This document shows positions 45,201 to 53,634 of a stretch of DNA of 58,932 bases, piece after piece (positions within the stretch are counted from its first letter, which is position 1; each line of letters starts with the position of its first letter). Under the pieces are notes generated by a model. That model was not told the DNA's origin. It saw nothing but the letters and a program-made list of their open reading frames with translations, and searched no databases. The translations under genes were made by a program, and so were the position numbers. This DNA comes from Acidobacteriota bacterium (GTDB lineage Bacteria > Acidobacteriota > Terriglobia > Acidiferrales > UBA7541), in assembly GCA_003223295.1 (NCBI GenBank), contig QHYM01000125.1:1-58932 (forward strand). Direction: 5' to 3'.

Positions 45201-45453
45201 TGTGCCGATGTGCGTGACGAACTGTTCGAACGAGCTGAACTACTTTTCTCACACCGCGGGTCTTGGCTTCCGCTATAAAACGCCGGTCGGACCGATCCGC
45301 ATCGACCTCGGCTATCAACTCAACCGGCCTTTGTTCATCGTCCCTATTCCGTGCCCGTCGAATACGCCCTCTTGCGTGGCGGGTTCTCTTGGCCAGAAAA
45401 GCACGCGGCTGCCCGGATTTCAGATCTTTTTCAATCTGGGGTCCAGCTTCTAA
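42271..45453 (+). CDS. Omp85-family outer-membrane assembly protein (TamA/BamA-like)
   Basis: 1060 residues, GAAGGA 5 bases before ATG. Signal peptide (about 1-28). Several POTRA domains follow (about 35-640; for example VRLEGLQAPPSEAS, VAGIQLKNDTAYKDAG, VSVTGAKFSDRELKRL, LVGIAISGNKYFDTE, ASLAIEGIHAFKEDE, RTVFVSGYEHTRPG, at least five). A low-complexity insert sits at about 515-550. The Omp85 barrel begins near residue 640, with FAGGGTSLRGF (the RGF motif) and a terminal Phe. Its partner tamB lies two genes on, pointing to a TAM-like role in outer-membrane biogenesis rather than the essential BamA. It overlaps the next gene by one base. Confidence 0.9.
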   Translation: MSLGWAMRMRGIIALALLSGAVPTHSQAPALQAALSDKAGAEAVVTAVRIVREDGRVLAESPSGITVETGKPIDREKVAESLRALYRTGDYADLRAVVTPATDGVRLDFVARENLFFNQVRLEGLQAPPSEASAAAAMQIGLGQAYRKQVVDEALERLRETLREEGLYQAEVSAETVPHPDTHQKDIVVHVKPGPRAHVAGIQLKNDTAYKDAGLLSRFKMKVGQAITSARLRRGTERVRKFLAKKGHLSARVTVRRGDFNAAKNSAPVFLEVTQGPRVEVSVTGAKFSDRELKRLIPIYQEGAVDPDLLEEGKRNIRERLEREGYFDADVSYKIEMHDIKTSAWQGTQEVITYTVERGDKHKLVGIAISGNKYFDTELLEGRLQVFRGAFGSPGRFSRRLVDTDAQSMQTLYQANGFLDGKVTPHVEDNYKGKEGDLFISFAVEEGKQTRVASLAIEGIHAFKEDELLGVVGSTPGQPYSDFGVTADRDNILALYFNEGFPEATFSSTAERVPPNTAEQGTSSLSHNGSALANGRKEGPEKESKPAVEQADAVRLVYRIQEGPQTRVRTVFVSGYEHTRPGVIRREVHIKVQEPLREGDVVESQRRLYNLGIFNRVTIGPQNPTGTDVDKDIAVLVEEAKRYTLAYGGGFEVQRLASTTNPTSGQIQAAPRGILEISKLNLTGRADTLSFKLRGSTLQGRALLGYSAPNTFGDPRLSFQATAFAEKTRDINTFTEQHYEGSVQLTNQVTALTTFLFRYSFRQVRVSDLKIPSEEIPLFNQPTLVSQFSVTWFRDSRNNPADATKGSFNSADFGAADTYFGSSASFLRFFLQNSTYHPIKRRFSFARSIRFGILAPYRDTVSLSFPAPTTPPLPTVIPLPERLFAGGGTSLRGFALNQAGPRDSITGFPVGGQAILVLNQEFRFPMRLPFLGTSLGGALFYDGGNVYSRLSRISFRTNLPRPTLALQNPSLPPSSTNVPMCVTNCSNELNYFSHTAGLGFRYKTPVGPIRIDLGYQLNRPLFIVPIPCPSNTPSCVAGSLGQKSTRLPGFQIFFNLGSSF

Positions 45454-46103
45454 TGGGTGATCTTGCCATTCGCGGAATTCTCCTTGCGGCTGCCATGGCC
45501 ATTACGTCTGGATGCCTGGCGGCCCAGGGAGTCGTGGATCGCATCGCGGCCCGGGTCGAGAACGAGGTCATCCTGCTGAGCGACATCCGTGCGCTCAGCC
45601 GCTACCAGCAATTCCTCGACGGCAAGTCGGAAGACGATGCCCAGATTCTTGACCGCCTGATTGATCAATGGATCGTTCGCACGGAAGCGGACGCATCGCA
45701 CTTTCCGCACTCCTCGGAAGCGGACATCGACCGCTCTCTAAGCCGTCTTCGCAGCTCGTTCGCCTCCGAACAGGACTATGAGTCCAGAATGAGGCGTGCG
45801 GGACTCAACGAGCAGGACATCCGGGCAATGGTCTCCGCGCAGCTCTACCTCAGCAACTATCTGGATTCCCGCTTTCGCCCCGCCGTCCAGATTGCCCCCA
45901 AAGACGTCGAAGACTTTTATCAGACCGCGGTCGTGCCCCGCGCAAAGGCTCGCGGCCAGGAGCCGCCCGCCCTCGATGCCGCCCGCGATTCCATTCAAGA
46001 GGCGCTCATCCAGAATGGGATCAACCAGCAGGCCGAACAGTGGTTGAAGGAAAGCCGGCTCCGCCTGCACATCGAGAAGTTTTTGGAAGAGGGGGCGAAG
46101 TGA
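45453..46103 (+). CDS. Periplasmic SurA-N-terminal-like chaperone lacking a PPIase domain
   Basis: 216 residues from the ATG in TAATG that joins it to the previous gene. Signal peptide about 1-24. The start of the mature protein, VVDRIAARVENEVILLSDIRAL, is the classic SurA/PpiD N-terminal pattern, followed by a helical region (LDRLIDQWIVRTEAD, EADIDRSLSRLRSSF, EQDIRAMVSAQLYLSNYL, VEDFYQ). No rotamase (parvulin) domain is present, so it would be a chaperone-only version. Its place between a TamA-like and a TamB gene suggests it escorts outer-membrane proteins to this machine. The end overlaps tamB by 4 bases (GTGA). Confidence 0.82.
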   Translation: MGDLAIRGILLAAAMAITSGCLAAQGVVDRIAARVENEVILLSDIRALSRYQQFLDGKSEDDAQILDRLIDQWIVRTEADASHFPHSSEADIDRSLSRLRSSFASEQDYESRMRRAGLNEQDIRAMVSAQLYLSNYLDSRFRPAVQIAPKDVEDFYQTAVVPRAKARGQEPPALDAARDSIQEALIQNGINQQAEQWLKESRLRLHIEKFLEEGAK

Positions 46104-49100
46104 AGGGAAAAGGCCGCCACCCGATTTGGAGCTGGATCATCCATACGCCCTGGGTGTTGGCGGTGCTCTCGATTTTGGGGGTAATGATCTTTTTCGGCAG
46201 CGGTGCCGGAAACCCCTTGCTTCAACGGCTCATGATAAGCCGCCTCGAAAAAGCCACCGGTGGGAAAGTCGAGTTTCGAGGGATGTCGATTCGATGGCTG
46301 GCCATGCGCGTGACCATCCACAGCCTGGTGATCCATGGAAACGAGCTACCCGGCACCGAGCCCCTTTGTACGGCAGACGAAGTGCAGGCCGCGCTGCGGA
46401 TCGATTCCTTCTGGGCCAGGAGAGTGTCGCTGAATGAACTTCTGGTTCAGCAACCTCATGTTCACATCGTCGTCGGGAAGAACGGAGCCACCAATGTGCC
46501 CACGCCCGCGCGTCCTGCCGCGGCGAAGGGGCGATGGAATGACACGCTGTTCCAACTGCGCATTCATCGGCTTCTGCTGGCCGACGGATGGGTTCTCTTT
46601 AACGATGTGAAAACGCCGATCACAGTGCATGGCGGAGACTTGCGATTCTCATTGGACGCCGGTGGCACCGAGGATCGTCCGTTATATCTTGGCAATCTGG
46701 AATGGCAGAGGGTGGAATTCAATTCGAAACGCTATATGCCTTTGCCCGTGGGCTTGACCGCAAAATTCACGCTCGGGCGTGATGGTTTTGCGCTCGAACA
46801 GGGCGTGCTCCATGCCGGCCATTCCCGTGTCGATGCGCAGGCCGAGATGAATGGCTTTGCCGATCCGAAGTGGAATTACCGCTACCGCGGATGGGTCGAG
46901 CTCGCCGATATTCGCGACACCCTGCGTGATCCTTATGTCCCGGCGGGACGTGTCGATCTTCACGGCGAAGGTCAGGTCGCCAATGGCAAGTTCAAAGGCA
47001 CCGGAAATTATGCCTCGCAAGACATCGCCCTGCCCTACGAGATTTTTCACGCCAAAGGATTGACCAGCCGCGGCACCTACCACATGGACAACGCCGGTCT
47101 CGAAATCCCTGATTTCTTTGCCGGCGCCTTTGGTGGCAGCGTAACTGGACGTGTGATCATGCAGTGGGATGGCTTGAAATTCCGGGCGCAGACGCACGTC
47201 GAAGGTATGAAGTTGGCACCCGTCTTGCCTTGCATCGAACACCGTAATTTCCCGGTGGAGGAATTGCACTGGGACGCGCGCATCTCCGCCGACTCGGTGG
47301 AAACCTGGACCGGTCCCTTTCGACATTTTGAAATCGCCGCGAAAAGCGTTTGGGACAACCCGGAGCAGCTTGCCGAACACCATCAACCTGTCCGCGGAGC
47401 CTGGCAACTCCGCTATCGTTACGATCCCCGCACGCTCGCAATAGACGGGGGGCAATTCGAAACCCCGTCTTCCCATGGAACCGTCGACGGGCTCCTCGCT
47501 CCGCGAAATTCCGCTCTAAACGTTAAGTTTGAAACGCAGGCGCTGGAGACGTACAAGGATTTCATTAATGGCGTCCGGGATGTCGCTCCCGCCTCGCGGG
47601 AAGCCGCCGAACCCATTTCAGGCATTGTGAAGTGGGATGGCAAAATTACCGGGCCATCCTCAGGCTCTACCTTTCAAGGCCACGTGCGCGGAGAAAAAGC
47701 CCGCTACGACGGAGTTTTCGTCGATTTCCTGGAAGGCGATTTGACCTACTCGCCTGCGCAACTGGTTCTGGCGCATGCGACCGCGCGCCGCGGGGAGATG
47801 CAAGGCACCATCGAGGCAAACCTGTCCCTGACGAAATGGAATTTCCGCCCCAAAAACGCGTGGACCGCCGATGTGAGTTTCGAAAAAGTTCCCACGGAAA
47901 ACCTCCAGCAACTGCTGGGAATGTCATATCCCGTGAAGGGATTATTGACCGGCCAATTTCACGGCCGAGGCACGCGCGCGGAACCAACCGTCACGGGCTT
48001 GTTCGATCTCGCCGATGCCACGGTGTACGGACTTTCCTTCAACCGCCTCCGTGGCCAGCTCAACCTCGCCGGGGACGAAGCGCACATCGCCAATGCGGAA
48101 TTACGATTTTTCCGGCCCGGAAAAGAAAGCGGCCGGGGTGCCGGAATCATTACGGGTTCGGCAAACTATCGTTTTGCAGCGCAAACCTTTTCTGCGGAAC
48201 TCGTCGGTGCGGGTCTGCCGCTGGAAAATTTTGAAAAGCTGCAATCGCGTCGCTTGCCCGTGGGCGGCCAGTTGAGCTTCCGGATGAAGGCGGAAGGCTC
48301 GCTTCGCTCGCCCGCGGGCAAGGGAACTTTTCGCGTTGTTGATCTGCGCATCGGCCAGGCAGTCATTGGCAGTTTCGAAGGCGATCTGAAGTCAGATGCC
48401 GCCACCGCGCATCTCGAATTGAGCTCCGCCATGGCCAGCGGAGAAATATCTGGCGGTTGCACTTTGGCGCTTGCTCAGCCTTACAATTTGAACGGAAAAG
48501 TCTCCATCAAGAATATCGACTTGGATCCTCTCCTGCTCACGGCTCTGCATCTGGAGAAATTCAGCGGCCATGCGAACGCCGATGGCGATATTGCGGTGAA
48601 CGGCGCACTGCAACATCCGGAGAGCATTTCCGTGGACGCAAATTTCTCCCGCTTGACGATGAATTACGCCAATGTCCATCTGGAAAACACCGGGGTTGTT
48701 CATTTTCGCTCATCGCGTGACTCTCTGGAGATCGAACCAGTCACTTTTCGCGGCACGGACACGAATCTCCAGATTGCGGGGTCCGTCCAATTTGCCGGAC
48801 GCCGCACCTTGGCATTGCGTTTGAATGGCGGACTAGATCTCCGCCTCCTCAGCGGCTATGTCCCGGACCTGGACGCGCGCGGCCCCGCGCAGATCAACGC
48901 TTCCTTCGAAGGCACATTGGACCGCCCCCGCATCAACGGGCGTGTGCACATCGAAAACGCTTCCGCTCGCGCCGCGGATTTTCCCGCGGGGCTCAGCGCC
49001 GTACAGGGCGACTTGGTCTTCGACGCCACGCGTCTCTACTTTGAAAATGTGAGCGCCGAATCGGGCGGCGGGACGCTGCATCTATCCGGCAGCGTGAGTT

Positions 49101-50098
49101 ACGCGGAGAGCCCGCTCCGCTATGACATTAACGTTCGTTCCGACCGCGTCCGCATTCGTTATCCCGAGGGCATGAGCTGGCTCGCTGGCGGTACACTGCG
49201 CCTGACCGGCTCGCCCAGTGCCGCCGTCCTTTCGGGGCGCGTGATGATTGAGCGTGTCACTCTCACCCAAGGCCTCCAGGTGGCGGGAATGCTCGTGTCC
49301 GCAAAAGAAGGAATCACTGGCCCCTCGACGACCTCGCCTTTTTTGCGCAATTTGCAATTCGACGTCGAAGCGCTCTCCGCGCCCGACGCCCGCATGGAAT
49401 GGCCTGGTGCCGGCCTCCAGGCCGACGCCAATCTTCGTGTGCGCGGCACATGGGAACATCCCATCCTTCTCGGGCACATCCATATTCTTTCCGGCGATTT
49501 GAATTTTGCTGGCAACCGCTATCGTGTATCCCGGGGTGATTTGAATTTCGCGAATCCCTTTCGCCTCGATCCCGTCCTGAACGTTGAGGCCACCACAACC
49601 ATTCAACAATATGAGATCACTCTGAATTTCAACGGCCCTGCCAGTAAACTCACCCTGGCTTATCGTTCGGATCCTCCCTTGCCCGCGAACGACATCATTA
49701 CCTTGCTGGCCTTGGGACAGACCACTTCCGAGGCGACCGCGCGCAGCGGCGGCACCTCTTCAACCGGGACGGCTAATGCTTCGGCAATTCTTTCGGAGGC
49801 GATTTCCAGCCAGCTCGGCGGCCGGCTCGAGCGCCTGTTCGGCATCACTCGCTTCCGCGTCGACCCGGGCCTTGCGGAAGTCGGTTCCACGGGCTCGGAA
49901 CAAAACGCCGCGGCGCGCGTCACCGTCGAGCAGCAAATCGCCCGCAATCTCACCATCACGTATGTCTCCAACGTGAGTTCGACGCAGCAGCAGGTGATTC
50001 AGGTGGAGTACAACGTGGACCGAAATGTCTCCATCGTAGGCTTGCGCGATCAGAACGGCACCTTCGGCATCGACATAAAAATCAAAAAGCGCTTCTAG
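46100..50098 (+). CDS. tamB: TamB-type translocation/assembly module protein
   Basis: 1332 residues from GTG 46100 (GAGGGGG before it, 4-base overlap with the preceding stop); GTG 46040 is further upstream. An N-terminal membrane anchor (about 14-37, WVLAVLSILGVMIFFGSGAG) is followed by a very long beta-helical, AsmA/TamB-like repeat region. The C-terminus is the DUF490 domain, with NDIITLLALGQTTSEA, SQLGGRLERLFGITRFRVDP, VEQQIARNLTITYVSN, VQVEYNVDRNVSIVGLRDQNGTFGIDIK and final Arg-Phe. TamB spans the periplasm and partners with an Omp85 protein. The last codons form a terminator stem. Confidence 0.93.
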   Translation: MKGKGRHPIWSWIIHTPWVLAVLSILGVMIFFGSGAGNPLLQRLMISRLEKATGGKVEFRGMSIRWLAMRVTIHSLVIHGNELPGTEPLCTADEVQAALRIDSFWARRVSLNELLVQQPHVHIVVGKNGATNVPTPARPAAAKGRWNDTLFQLRIHRLLLADGWVLFNDVKTPITVHGGDLRFSLDAGGTEDRPLYLGNLEWQRVEFNSKRYMPLPVGLTAKFTLGRDGFALEQGVLHAGHSRVDAQAEMNGFADPKWNYRYRGWVELADIRDTLRDPYVPAGRVDLHGEGQVANGKFKGTGNYASQDIALPYEIFHAKGLTSRGTYHMDNAGLEIPDFFAGAFGGSVTGRVIMQWDGLKFRAQTHVEGMKLAPVLPCIEHRNFPVEELHWDARISADSVETWTGPFRHFEIAAKSVWDNPEQLAEHHQPVRGAWQLRYRYDPRTLAIDGGQFETPSSHGTVDGLLAPRNSALNVKFETQALETYKDFINGVRDVAPASREAAEPISGIVKWDGKITGPSSGSTFQGHVRGEKARYDGVFVDFLEGDLTYSPAQLVLAHATARRGEMQGTIEANLSLTKWNFRPKNAWTADVSFEKVPTENLQQLLGMSYPVKGLLTGQFHGRGTRAEPTVTGLFDLADATVYGLSFNRLRGQLNLAGDEAHIANAELRFFRPGKESGRGAGIITGSANYRFAAQTFSAELVGAGLPLENFEKLQSRRLPVGGQLSFRMKAEGSLRSPAGKGTFRVVDLRIGQAVIGSFEGDLKSDAATAHLELSSAMASGEISGGCTLALAQPYNLNGKVSIKNIDLDPLLLTALHLEKFSGHANADGDIAVNGALQHPESISVDANFSRLTMNYANVHLENTGVVHFRSSRDSLEIEPVTFRGTDTNLQIAGSVQFAGRRTLALRLNGGLDLRLLSGYVPDLDARGPAQINASFEGTLDRPRINGRVHIENASARAADFPAGLSAVQGDLVFDATRLYFENVSAESGGGTLHLSGSVSYAESPLRYDINVRSDRVRIRYPEGMSWLAGGTLRLTGSPSAAVLSGRVMIERVTLTQGLQVAGMLVSAKEGITGPSTTSPFLRNLQFDVEALSAPDARMEWPGAGLQADANLRVRGTWEHPILLGHIHILSGDLNFAGNRYRVSRGDLNFANPFRLDPVLNVEATTTIQQYEITLNFNGPASKLTLAYRSDPPLPANDIITLLALGQTTSEATARSGGTSSTGTANASAILSEAISSQLGGRLERLFGITRFRVDPGLAEVGSTGSEQNAAARVTVEQQIARNLTITYVSNVSSTQQQVIQVEYNVDRNVSIVGLRDQNGTFGIDIKIKKRF

Positions 50099-50113
50099 TC
50101 TTTAGAAGCGCTT
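50087..50113. terminator. Bidirectional-type terminator between convergent genes
   Basis: Perfect 11-bp arms AAGCGCTTCTA (50087-50097) and TAGAAGCGCTT (50103-50113), loop of 5. The left arm contains the tamB stop codon TAG. On the minus strand the stem is followed by TTTGATTTTTA, so it should end the DUF2059 gene transcript well. On the plus side no T-run follows. Confidence 0.85.
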
Positions 50114-50142
50114 CTCGCAGGGTCTCAAAAATACAAAACTTG

Positions 50143-50799
50143 TTAACGAGGAATTTGTTCCTGCTGCGCAGCTTGCAGTTGCGGCTTCTGCCCGCGCCGT
50201 TGCTGCAGGCGGCCCTGCCCCATGCCGAGTCGCGCCGATTGTCCGACTTCCGGATTCTGCTGCTTCACTTCCGCCAGCGCTTCCCGCGCCGCCTTGCCGC
50301 TCACCGAACGCACCGCCGCCTGTGCCTCTCGGTTAATTTTTGGCATCTCCGTGGCCACCTTCTGGCCTAGCGGCGATCCATAAAACTGCAAAAGCCCCTT
50401 GATTTCGTCCTCCGTGAAATGCTTGTCGTAAATTCCCACCAACTGCTCGCTAACCTGATCGGCGTCGAATTTCTTCTGATAGCTCACCGAAAAAGCATTC
50501 ACAAAAGCCTGGCCCTTGTCGTTGTTGGGTACCGTGGTGAGCAGCTTTTCGCGCGACTGCTCGATCCCATTGTTGGCGCCATCCTGCACCATATCGCGCG
50601 CTCCCACGAGTTCCATCAACGAGCGAATGTCCGCTTCCTTGACCCGATCGATGTTTGAATTCGAATGCGCCGACCCGGCGCTGTCCTGTGCGGAAGCCGA
50701 GCCTTGCCCCGCTGCTTGCGCGGAGTTTTGTGACGCTCCCTGGATGACCAGGAAAAACGTTCCGATGTAAATGAGGATCAGAGCAAGCAGGGCCTTCAT
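50143..50799 (-). CDS. DUF2059-type exported protein
   Basis: 218 residues. A signal peptide or anchor (1-20, MKALLALILIYIGTFFLVIQ), a Ser/Ala/Gln-rich linker, then the DUF2059 fold (about 52-165): KEADIRSLMELVGARDMV, SVSYQKKFDADQVSEQLVGIYDKHFTEDEIKGLLQFYGSPLGQKVATEMP in sequence. The C-terminus is a low-complexity Gln-rich tail ending QEQIPR. The function of DUF2059 is not known. Its gene ends in the shared terminator with tamB. Confidence 0.82.
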   Translation of the reverse strand: MKALLALILIYIGTFFLVIQGASQNSAQAAGQGSASAQDSAGSAHSNSNIDRVKEADIRSLMELVGARDMVQDGANNGIEQSREKLLTTVPNNDKGQAFVNAFSVSYQKKFDADQVSEQLVGIYDKHFTEDEIKGLLQFYGSPLGQKVATEMPKINREAQAAVRSVSGKAAREALAEVKQQNPEVGQSARLGMGQGRLQQRRGQKPQLQAAQQEQIPR

Positions 50800-50934
50800 G
50801 ACCGCCTCCGTGGCGCCGCCTTGGGACCCGCGCCACGCCTCTGATTTTAGAAAACGCGCAGGAACCCGCGCGAGCGCTTCGAAGGACAGTCTGTGCTCCG
50901 TCGTTCACTGTCCCTTTGTTCAGGCTTAAGAAGA

Positions 50935-50980
50935 GTGCCAGGTCAAAAAAAGTGCCGGGTCAAGAAAAGTGTCAGGTCAA
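50935..50980 (+). repeat. Three direct copies of a 12-mer at a 17-base period
   Basis: GTGCCAGGTCAA (50935), GTGCCGGGTCAA (50952) and GTGTCAGGTCAA (50969), each followed by an A-rich spacer. It lies 41 bases before the amino-acid permease ATG. Confidence 0.8.
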
Positions 50981-51020
50981 AAAGAGAAGACCATCCGGCT
51001 TTCTGTTACCATGCCTCGCC

Positions 51021-52445
51021 ATGAACGAACCTTCTCCCGATATCCCCGCAGCCACCGAAGCCAGCCGCTCAACCACCATCGTGGCGCGCGAGTCGGGTTT
51101 GCAGCGCAACCTCAGGCCCGCGCAGCTGGCCATGCTCGGCCTCGGAAGCACCATCGGTACCGGCCTGTTCCTGGGCAGCGCCATCGCCGTCAAGCTCGCG
51201 GGCCCCGCGGTGATCCTGAGTTTTGTCGCTGGAGCCTGCATCGCCTTGCCGATGATGTGGGCGCTCGCGGAAATGGCCGCTGCCCACCCCACCGCCGGTT
51301 CCTTCGGCTTGTACGCCGAGATGTATCTGCACCCCTGGGCGGGATTTGCCATTCGACTCACATATTGGCTATGCATGATGGTCGTGGTCGGTAGCGAAGT
51401 GGTTGCCGCATCCATCTACTGCAAGTTTTGGTTTCCTGGCACTCCTGCGTGGACTTGGATTGGCCTGTTCTCCCTGGTGATTCTCTACGTCAATACCATC
51501 AACATCGGCAATCTTGGAACCTTCGAATACTGGCTCTCCATGGTCAAGGTCATTACCATCTTGGCCTTTATCCTCTTAGGCTCAGCTTTGTTGTTTGGGG
51601 TCGGATTCCCGAAGGTGGGTCTCGCTCACTACACCGCCGATGGCGGATTTATTCCCAATGGATGGAAAGGCGTCGGCCTCGGTGTCATCCTGGGCCTTTT
51701 CAGCTTTTTCGGAATCGAAGTCGTGGGAAGCACCGCAGGCGAAGCTGCCGATCCCAAGGTGGCCGTGCCAAAAGCCCTGCGCAACACCGTCACGGCGTTA
51801 GTGCTTTTCTACGTCGCTGGACTTGCGTTGGTCGTTGGAATCGTCCCCTGGAAACAAATCGGCATGGGCGAAAGTCCTTTCGTCCGTGTGTTCCAAACAG
51901 TCGGCATTCCCGCCGCCAGCCACATCATGAACTTTGTCGTCCTGACCGCCGCCCTTTCCAGCGCCGTTGCCAACCTGTATTTCGCCGCCCGGCTGGCCTT
52001 CTCTTTGGCGCGTGGCGGCTATCTTCCTGCAAGCCTCGGCCGCCTAAGCAAGAAGGAAATGCCGATGACCGCAGTTTTGGCTTCGGGAGGCGGCATGGTC
52101 GCTGCTATGGTCTTGTCGAAGTACTTTCAGGATTCCTTGTTCGTCTTCATGATCGGGCTCAGCAGTTTTGGCGCGCTCTTCGCTTGGCTGATGACGCTGT
52201 TGACGCACCTCGCATTTCGTCGCCACCACCAGCGTCACGCGAAGCCCTACTTGCAGCTCGGCCCCGCGGGCCCTTGGGCGTCCCTCGCAGGGCTCGCCGC
52301 AGTCCTGGCCGTCATGCTCTCCACCTGGTGGGTCCCCGGTTTCCGCATCACCCTCTTGGCCGGCGTCCCCTGGCTCACTCTCCTCACGGTGTGTTACTTT
52401 GTGTGGAGAAGGAATTATCCCCGCACATCTGGCCCTGGAGAGTAG
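51021..52445 (+). CDS. APC-family amino-acid permease
   Basis: 474 residues from ATG 51021; the frame is open 35 codons upstream through the repeat. About 12 membrane helices. The family motif is at the first helix (NLRPAQLAMLGLGSTIGTGLFLGSAIAVKLAGPAVIL as blocks), then WALAEMAAAHPTAGSFGLYAE, FFGIEVVGSTAGEAADPKVAVPKALRNT and AARLAFSLARGGYLPASLGRLSK. It imports a neutral or aromatic amino acid by proton symport; substrate unknown. It is 4 bases upstream of the kynureninase-like gene, so the substrate may be a tryptophan derivative, which is inference. Confidence 0.9.
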   Translation: MNEPSPDIPAATEASRSTTIVARESGLQRNLRPAQLAMLGLGSTIGTGLFLGSAIAVKLAGPAVILSFVAGACIALPMMWALAEMAAAHPTAGSFGLYAEMYLHPWAGFAIRLTYWLCMMVVVGSEVVAASIYCKFWFPGTPAWTWIGLFSLVILYVNTINIGNLGTFEYWLSMVKVITILAFILLGSALLFGVGFPKVGLAHYTADGGFIPNGWKGVGLGVILGLFSFFGIEVVGSTAGEAADPKVAVPKALRNTVTALVLFYVAGLALVVGIVPWKQIGMGESPFVRVFQTVGIPAASHIMNFVVLTAALSSAVANLYFAARLAFSLARGGYLPASLGRLSKKEMPMTAVLASGGGMVAAMVLSKYFQDSLFVFMIGLSSFGALFAWLMTLLTHLAFRRHHQRHAKPYLQLGPAGPWASLAGLAAVLAVMLSTWWVPGFRITLLAGVPWLTLLTVCYFVWRRNYPRTSGPGE

Positions 52446-52449
52446 TCTC

Positions 52450-53634
52450 GTGGATGCACTTCTGAAATGGCGCGGTGAATTTCCGATTCTCGACCGCACC
52501 ACTTACATGATCAGCAATTCGCTGGGCGCCATGCCGCGAGGCGTCTACGACGCAATGCGCGCCTACGCCGATTCCTGGGCCGAGCGTGGCGTGCGCGCCT
52601 GGGAAGAAGGCTGGTGGGAGATGGCCGTCGGTGTGGGCGACCAAATCGCTCCCCTGATTGGCGCGAAGCCGGGCGAAATCTCCCTTCATCAGAACGTCAC
52701 GCTCACGCAAGCCATAATCTCATCCTGTTTTGATTTCCGCGGTCCACGCAACAAGATCGTCATGGTCGACCTGGAATTCCCCTCGATTCAGTACTTCTAT
52801 CACGAGCAACGCCGCCACGGTGCGCACGTAGAAGTCATTCCCGCCGAGGATTCCATCCGCTTCAATTTGGAAAAGTTCCTTGCGGCCATCGACGATACCA
52901 CTTTGCTTGTGCCCATATCTCTCGTACTCTTTCGCAGCTCCTACATCGTGAATGCCCGCGCCATCATCGAACGCGCTCACCGCGTGGGCGCTCATGTCAT
53001 TCTTGACGCCTTCCAGGCCGCAGGAACCATTCCCGTGGATGTGCGAAGCCTCGGCGCCGACTTCGCCGTAGGCGGCGTGCTCAAGTGGCTCTGCGGCGGG
53101 CCGGGAGTCGCTTATCTCTACGTCCGTGAAGATTTGCGCGCCAAGCTAAAGCCTTCCCTCACCGGCTGGATCGCGCATCGCCGCCCGTTTGCCTTCGAAA
53201 CGGGCGCCATCGAGCCGCGCGAGGATTCCTATCGCTATCTAAACGGCACGCCGCACATTCCCGCGCTCTTTGCGTGCAGGCCCGGCCTCGAGATTCTGAA
53301 TGAAATTGGAATCTCCGCAATTCGCGAAAAATCAATTCGCATGACCACGCGTCTCCTCGAGGGCGCAAAGTCTCGCGGTTGGAAAATCAACACGCCGGAA
53401 AATCCCGCGGAGCGCGCGGGAACCGTTTCCATCGAATGCCCACATGCCTATGAAGTTTGTCGTGAACTTCTGGCCCGCGAAATCCTTGTCGACTACCGGC
53501 CCAGAGCCGGCGTCCGCCTCTCCCCGCATTTTTACAATCGCGAGGACGAATGCGACTTTGCGCTCACGCAAATGGAAGAGATTCTCAAAGCCGGAGCATG
53601 GGAAAAGCACGCCGCGGCGGTTACGCATGCCTGA
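52450..53634 (+). CDS. Kynureninase-like PLP enzyme (class V aminotransferase family)
   Basis: 394 residues from GTG 52450, with GGAGA upstream; GTG 52399 inside the permease gene is less likely. The start MISNSLGAMPRGVYDAMRAYADSWAERG resembles kynureninase or cysteine-desulfurase-like enzymes. The PLP Asp is in HVILDAFQAAGTIPVDV and the Schiff-base Lys in GGVLKWLCGGPGVAYLYV. DYRPRAGVRLSPHFYN and GTPHIPALFA are also kynureninase-like. The reaction is uncertain (kynurenine hydrolysis, or another C-C or C-S lyase step). It lies 4 bases after the permease and overlaps pcm by 8. Confidence 0.8.
   Translation: MDALLKWRGEFPILDRTTYMISNSLGAMPRGVYDAMRAYADSWAERGVRAWEEGWWEMAVGVGDQIAPLIGAKPGEISLHQNVTLTQAIISSCFDFRGPRNKIVMVDLEFPSIQYFYHEQRRHGAHVEVIPAEDSIRFNLEKFLAAIDDTTLLVPISLVLFRSSYIVNARAIIERAHRVGAHVILDAFQAAGTIPVDVRSLGADFAVGGVLKWLCGGPGVAYLYVREDLRAKLKPSLTGWIAHRRPFAFETGAIEPREDSYRYLNGTPHIPALFACRPGLEILNEIGISAIREKSIRMTTRLLEGAKSRGWKINTPENPAERAGTVSIECPHAYEVCRELLAREILVDYRPRAGVRLSPHFYNREDECDFALTQMEEILKAGAWEKHAAAVTHA

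Noticed and set aside
43900-45318. 472-codon minus-strand open frame inside the Omp85 gene
   Set aside because: It is antisense to a clear Omp85 barrel, contains no family motif and arises from GC-rich codon bias.
50935-50980. Short CRISPR-like array
   Set aside because: Repeat units are only 12 bases with 5-base spacers and no cas genes are near.
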